Assembly (NCBI RefSeq): GCF_047495875.1
Contig: NC_092475.1
Coordinates: forward strand, 12,366,501-12,430,500
Length of the DNA stretch: 64,000 nt
Direction of reading: 5' to 3'
Source: Pithys albifrons albifrons
Taxonomy: Eukaryota; Chordata; Aves; Passeriformes; Thamnophilidae
The notes below the pieces were generated by a model, which worked only from the letters and a program-made list of their open reading frames with translations, made no database searches and was not told the DNA's origin. The position numbers and the translations under genes are program-made. Positions 38,319-64,000 of the stretch are shown here, piece after piece. The first letter of the stretch is position 1, and every line of letters starts with the position of its first letter.

Positions 38319-38333
38319 TGTGTGTGTGTGTGT
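38319..38333 (+). repeat. (TG)n microsatellite
   Basis: About seven TG dinucleotides (TTGTGTGTGTGTGTGTG) in otherwise unique DNA. Confidence 0.9.
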
Positions 38334-41084
38334 AAAGTGCTCGAGAGCAGATGCAAACGCTGTTTGAACAAGGGGGATGCTGAATATTGGCAGAGCATGA
38401 CAACTATTTCTAAATCTTTTTTTCCCTAAGAATTGTAGAATCATCAATGTAAGGGCGTTTTCAGCTTTGCCTGGGCCACTTCCACTGGGTCCTACTGCAC
38501 CTTTGGAGACTGAGGCCTCAGGATCTGCCTCTTGCCACTCTCCAGGGCTCGCTGGTCTGTGCTACAAGGTTTTTAGCATCTTAAACTAAAATGCACCTGA
38601 CAGTCTCATCAGAGGGCTGGAGAGAAGCCAGCACTGCTACTGGGAGCCAGAGTGGGAGCAGAGAGTGTGCAGAGCCCAGGGCCTGATCCAGAAAGGTGTT
38701 CAAGTGCAAAGACCTGCTGCTGATTGCTGGTGCTCACCTGGACTCTGCCTTTTGCACTTGGGACACACATTTATTTTTGGATCTGTCCCCCTGAACCCTT
38801 GGAGTTCTCCTGCCCTCTTCCACATCAAGAGTGGTGCCATTGACTCCAGGGCTCTGAGCTGGTGGCTCCAGGATTTGCAGGGTTGGTGTCTCTGTGCCAG
38901 GAACAAGCACCTTCCAAGGAACCTTTGCAGTGCAGTGGAGTGATGTTCCCTCTGTGCCCCCCAGGATGGCCCAAGCCCCACCTCCAGAGGCCCAGGTACC
39001 AGGGAACAGACCTTTCTCTCTGTGCTTCTCAGGGATGCACCAGCTTCTGGCTCCTGCTGGCTGCCAGCCAGACCTCCCAAGGGCCCAGGGGGCTGGTTAA
39101 GCTCATTGCTTTTCTTTCAGAGGCTTCAGAAAGCCGCCTGCCCGCATTTAATTCAAATTTATTGAATAATTCTCCTGGGAACAACTAGTTCAAGACCAAC
39201 CACTACCACAGACCATCAATGAGATCAGTTGGCATGGCCCCAGCCCTGGAGTTCTCTGTCCCCTCCAGCACATCTCCATGGAGGTGCCAAGGGGACGGTG
39301 AGCGCAGGACCAGGCGCCTGGCCCAGGGCAGCCTTGGCTCAGCTCTAAGCCAGGCTGTCTGCTTTGCCTCCAGCCCCAGGGGATGTTTTGAGGTCTGTTC
39401 AACCCTCCCACTTTTAACCCTGAACCTGTTTCTGCCTTTGAGCCTGGTCCCTGGGCAGCAGTCCCAGAAAAGGGCTGGCTCAGCCTTCACCTGCCTCCCA
39501 AACCTGTTGCCAGCTCACTGTGCTGCACAGGTGGGGAGATGCCATGAGCCTGTTGGGATGCACAGGTACTGCTGGATGCACCCCCTGCTGTGCTGGGATT
39601 CCTGTCTGCCACTGGATGCAACAATCTGAAGCCACAGGGACAGGAGTGGGGACAAGCCAGAGCCAGGCTGGGAGTGCAAAAATGAGTCCCCAGCTCCATC
39701 AAGTGGGCAGTGAGTGATGAGGTCATCCAGATCCCAGGGGATGGGCATTCTGGAGAGAGGCTGCTCTCTGGGACAGCAGTTTTATTTTGCTCACCCTGAG
39801 CGGTTTTAGGGGTATGGCCTATACCACATCCTTATGACATCCCAGGGGCTGTCCCTGAGAACAAGGCTGGGGACAGGCTGCCTTCATCCCTGGCTCCCCT
39901 GCAGCTGTGTGGCTCCAGCAGGGCAGCCCAAGGTGTGCCTCGTGTTATGCAATTAGCCACTGCTCAGAGGAAAACTAATGATCTTCATTAATGAGCGCAG
40001 CACTTGTCGGTCAGGGCCTGATGTCCTGCTCGGGGGCATGTGCAATCATGCAGCAGGACTGAGTCACAGCTCTGGAAATGATGCTGTGGGGAGAACAGCC
40101 TTCATTAGTTAGCTCTGGGCACGGGTTGCTCTGCAGCACGTACAGAAAGGCAGGTCCTTGCCACCCTCCCTCCAACCCTCATGTCCTGGGCTGTGGGACA
40201 GGAACTGTGACTGCTCAACCTGTTTTCCCTCAAGGTGTAGGTTCAGGCAGTGTGCCAGAACCTGGAAAACAGCACCTGTGGCTGTGATTCATCCTGGAAG
40301 GGGCAGGAGTGCCCAGGGACCTTCCCCCCAGTGCATGGGGATGGGACACCAAACCCCCCTTGCCTTCCTGGGGTCCCTTATTCCACCCACATCCCCCTTG
40401 TGCCCATTGGCTGCTGACAAGCTGGGGCCACCACGGAGCCACAGGAGGTGCTTAGCAGGCTGTGGCCAGGGGCACCCACCTGATTTGTAGCCCTTGCCCA
40501 GGCCAAGAGCAGGAGAGAGTGATACCTGCAATGAAAGCCTGAATTAGTTGTACAGTCCTGTGGTTTTGTGCTGGATGTACAGCTGGTTTAGGGCAGAATG
40601 GGGGTGCAATCCCACTTGTGTCCCAGAGAGTGTCTGGTGCTTGGGGAGGATCCCAGAGGGGTCAGGGGGCTGTGTGCTGAGCAGAGAGGGGTGTTGGGCA
40701 AAGCCTAATAAACCTCACGTGTGTTTATTTTGGGCATAATCTGATTGAGACACGTCGTGGGCTCTGTCCCTCGGCCAGGGTCAACTTTGCCCCTGGAGGA
40801 AAGAAGCCACTGCCTTGGGGTTGTGTTACCCAGCATTAAAACCCAAATCTGAGCAGCCAGGGGGCCCAGGGGTCTGTCTGTGTGACACGGCAGAGCATCA
40901 CTTCCCATGGCAGGGCCACGGCTGTGCTGCCGCGCGGGAAAGCACAGAGGAGCATTTTACAAACACAGCTGAGGAGCATTTTTCAAACTCAGCCTTTCGG
41001 ATGTTCGCACTGGGTTTGAGGCCGGTTGGTAACGTAGGAGGGACGCGGCGGGTGGGTGGGAGCAGACTTGAAGAGGCACTCGTT

Positions 41085-41102
41085 GCTGCTGCTGCTGCTG
41101 CT
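41085..41102 (+). repeat. (GCT)6 microsatellite
   Basis: Six perfect GCT units in the GC-rich 5' flank of MTCL2, about 1.2 kb upstream of the start codon. Confidence 0.95.
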
Positions 41103-41159
41103 TTCCCCCTGGAGAGGCACTGTGGGCGCTCCGACTGCTCACAGGCAGCCGGGGCTGGC

Positions 41160-41560
41160 CCTGGGCAGCGTGGCAGGGGGGCCCAGGGGACGCCCACCCA
41201 TGGGAATGCCTCAGGTCATCGTCACCCAGAGCGACCCCAGGGGACCCCCACCCACGGAGTACATGGGGCACTTCCATCTCCGAGGATGCCCTGCACTTAC
41301 AGTGCTGCCCCCGGGGACCTCCACCCACCGATGTGCCCTGGGGGATTCCCACCCACCGAGGTACCCTGGGGGATTCCCACCCACCGAGGTGCCCCTGGGA
41401 TCCTCAGCTCCGAGACTGCCCCGGAGGACCTGCACTTACAGGGACTCCCAGGAGACTCGAACTGCTAAGGACACCCTGGGGACCTCCTTCTCCAGACCTC
41501 TCCTGGGGGACTCTTACTCTTAGGACTGTCCCACCCCCCGGAATGTCCCGGGATGACTCT
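41160..41560 (+). repeat. Degenerate ~28-bp GC-rich tandem repeat
   Basis: The clearest units are at about 41,330-41,400, where CCTGGGGGATTCCCACCCACCGAGGT-type 28-bp blocks follow one another. Weaker relatives with CCAGGGGAC...CCCACCCA and GGGGACCTCC spread from about 41,160 to 41,560. Boundaries are approximate. It lies upstream of the 19-bp array; the two units differ in sequence. Confidence 0.7.
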
Positions 41561-41734
41561 CCCCCGCAGGGAAACCCCAGTGACCTGCTCTGCAGAGGAC
41601 ACGCGAAGGGACCCCTGTCCCCAGGGATGCTTCAGGGACCCACAGCGGCGCGCTGGGGGCAGCTGTCATGACATGGCTCTCCTAAGGACATGCATTGGTG
41701 AAGATGTCCGGGGGAGATCCCTCACCCGGGGGAT

Positions 41735-42092
41735 GCCCTATCCATCGTTTATGTCCCCATCCATTCTGGATGCTCCCATCTATCGAGGATGCCCTCATCC
41801 ATCATATAAGCCCCAATCCATGGCTCTACCCCATCCATGGGGGATGCCCCTATCCATGGAGGATGCCCCCATCCATCGGGAATGCCCTCATCCATCATAT
41901 ATGCCCCAATCCATGGGGGATGCCCCCGTCCATGGGGAATGCCCCTATCCATCCTGGATGCCCCCGTCCATGGGGAATGCCCCTATCCATGCGGGATGCC
42001 CCCGTTCATGGGGAATGCCCCCGTCCATGGGGAATGCCCCTATCCATGCGGGATGCCCCCGTTCATGGGGAATGCCCCCATCCATCGGGGAT
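41735..42092 (+). repeat. 19-bp minisatellite (19 units) directly upstream of MTCL2 exon 1
   Basis: Nineteen units fit the pattern GCCCC-(C/T/A)-(A/G)-TCCAT-(variable 4)-(G/A)AT. All are 19 bp except an 18-bp first unit and one 17-bp unit at 41829. Units at 41960-42016 and 42017-42073 form two identical 57-bp trimers, showing recent expansion at the gene-proximal end. Since 19 is not a multiple of 3, the array is read in rotating frames; forward frames are mostly stop-free, which creates long artificial reading frames here. Confidence 0.93.
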
Positions 42093-42329
42093 GCCGGGGC
42101 TCCAGGTTGGCGGCGGCAGGGTGGGACGGTGCGGCGCGGCTCCGGGCGGGCGGAGGGGTCGCTGTTGCCACCAGCACGGCCACCCCCCACTCCCCCTTCA
42201 CTCCCTCCGCCGCCTCTTGTTCGCCGCCCGCGCTCGTCCCCGCCCGACGGCGGCGGGCGGAGCCGGGGCCGAGCCGGGGCCGCAGCCGCAGCCGCAGCCA
42301 GGGCCGAGCCCAGCGCAGCGCAGCGGGAC
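42093..42329 (+). promoter_or_regulatory. MTCL2: CpG-dense 5' flank / presumed promoter and 5' UTR of MTCL2
   Basis: CpG density rises abruptly just after the 19-bp minisatellite and stays high to the exon 1 donor at 43055. The stretch contains a CCCCGCCCG GC-box-like site at 42238-42246 and purine/pyrimidine GC runs such as GCAGCCGCAGCCGCAGCC. I see no TATA box at a suitable place, as expected for a CpG-island promoter. The transcription start cannot be fixed from sequence alone. Confidence 0.6.
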
Positions 42330-63881
<21,552 letters not shown>

Positions 63882-64000
63882 GTGGGTAAGAGAAGGTGGA
63901 GGGCTCTCAGGGTGCTCATTGGGTCAGGTCTATGCTAAGAGTTAGATGGGAGATTGTGTTAACCCCAATTAATACTCCCTTAAACAGCAAATGAAGCTGC

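Larger units (their letters stand above)
36685..41159. other. 5' flanking region of MTCL2, unique sequence
   Basis: Increasingly GC-rich towards the gene. It contains a TG repeat at 38,319 and a candidate enhancer-like block at 39,940-40,080 (ATTAATGAGCGCAGCAC, TGAGTCA). No CR1 and no exon recognised. Confidence 0.65.

Overview
The window looks like a songbird (oscine passerine) nuclear genome segment. It carries about twenty 5'-truncated CR1 LINE copies with the avian 3' signature (runs of ATTCTATG or its complement CATAGAAT) and one tRNA-Ile-derived SINE with a CR1-like tail, the TguSINE1 type described from passerines. It also has the compact, GC-rich, short-intron gene style typical of avian microchromosomes. 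No bacterial, organellar or viral coding was seen.

From 1 to about 41,150 I found no supportable gene. This stretch is moderately AT-rich unique DNA interrupted by CR1 3' ends in both orientations. The largest CR1 (30,335-31,336) keeps part of the reverse-transcriptase region. At 29,265-29,395 a tRNA-Ile SINE sits inside a CR1. A GC-rich patch at about 35,840-36,060 contains an exact match to the CTCF core motif.

From 41,160 to 42,329 is the 5' flank and presumed promoter of the only gene. It holds a degenerate repeat of about 28 bp, then a regular minisatellite of nineteen 19-bp units (41,735-42,092) that runs directly into a CpG-dense block around the start codon.

From 42,330 to the right edge is the first part of MTCL2 (SOGA1), a coiled-coil protein that crosslinks microtubules at the Golgi. 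Twelve coding exons (1,160 codons) were placed on the + strand, joining by family-conserved sequence at GT-AG junctions. The gene continues beyond 64,000, so the C-terminal microtubule-binding part is missing. All internal junctions are phase 0. A 51-bp in-frame candidate cassette exon and a NAGNAG acceptor suggest small protein variants around exons 5-6.

The introns contain no recognised CR1. Intron 1 (8.1 kb) instead holds two GC-rich tandem-repeat tracts (about 43,196-44,100 and 47,217-47,553). All repeat, homology and motif calls come from reading the sequence and from remembered family features; no database search or alignment was run.
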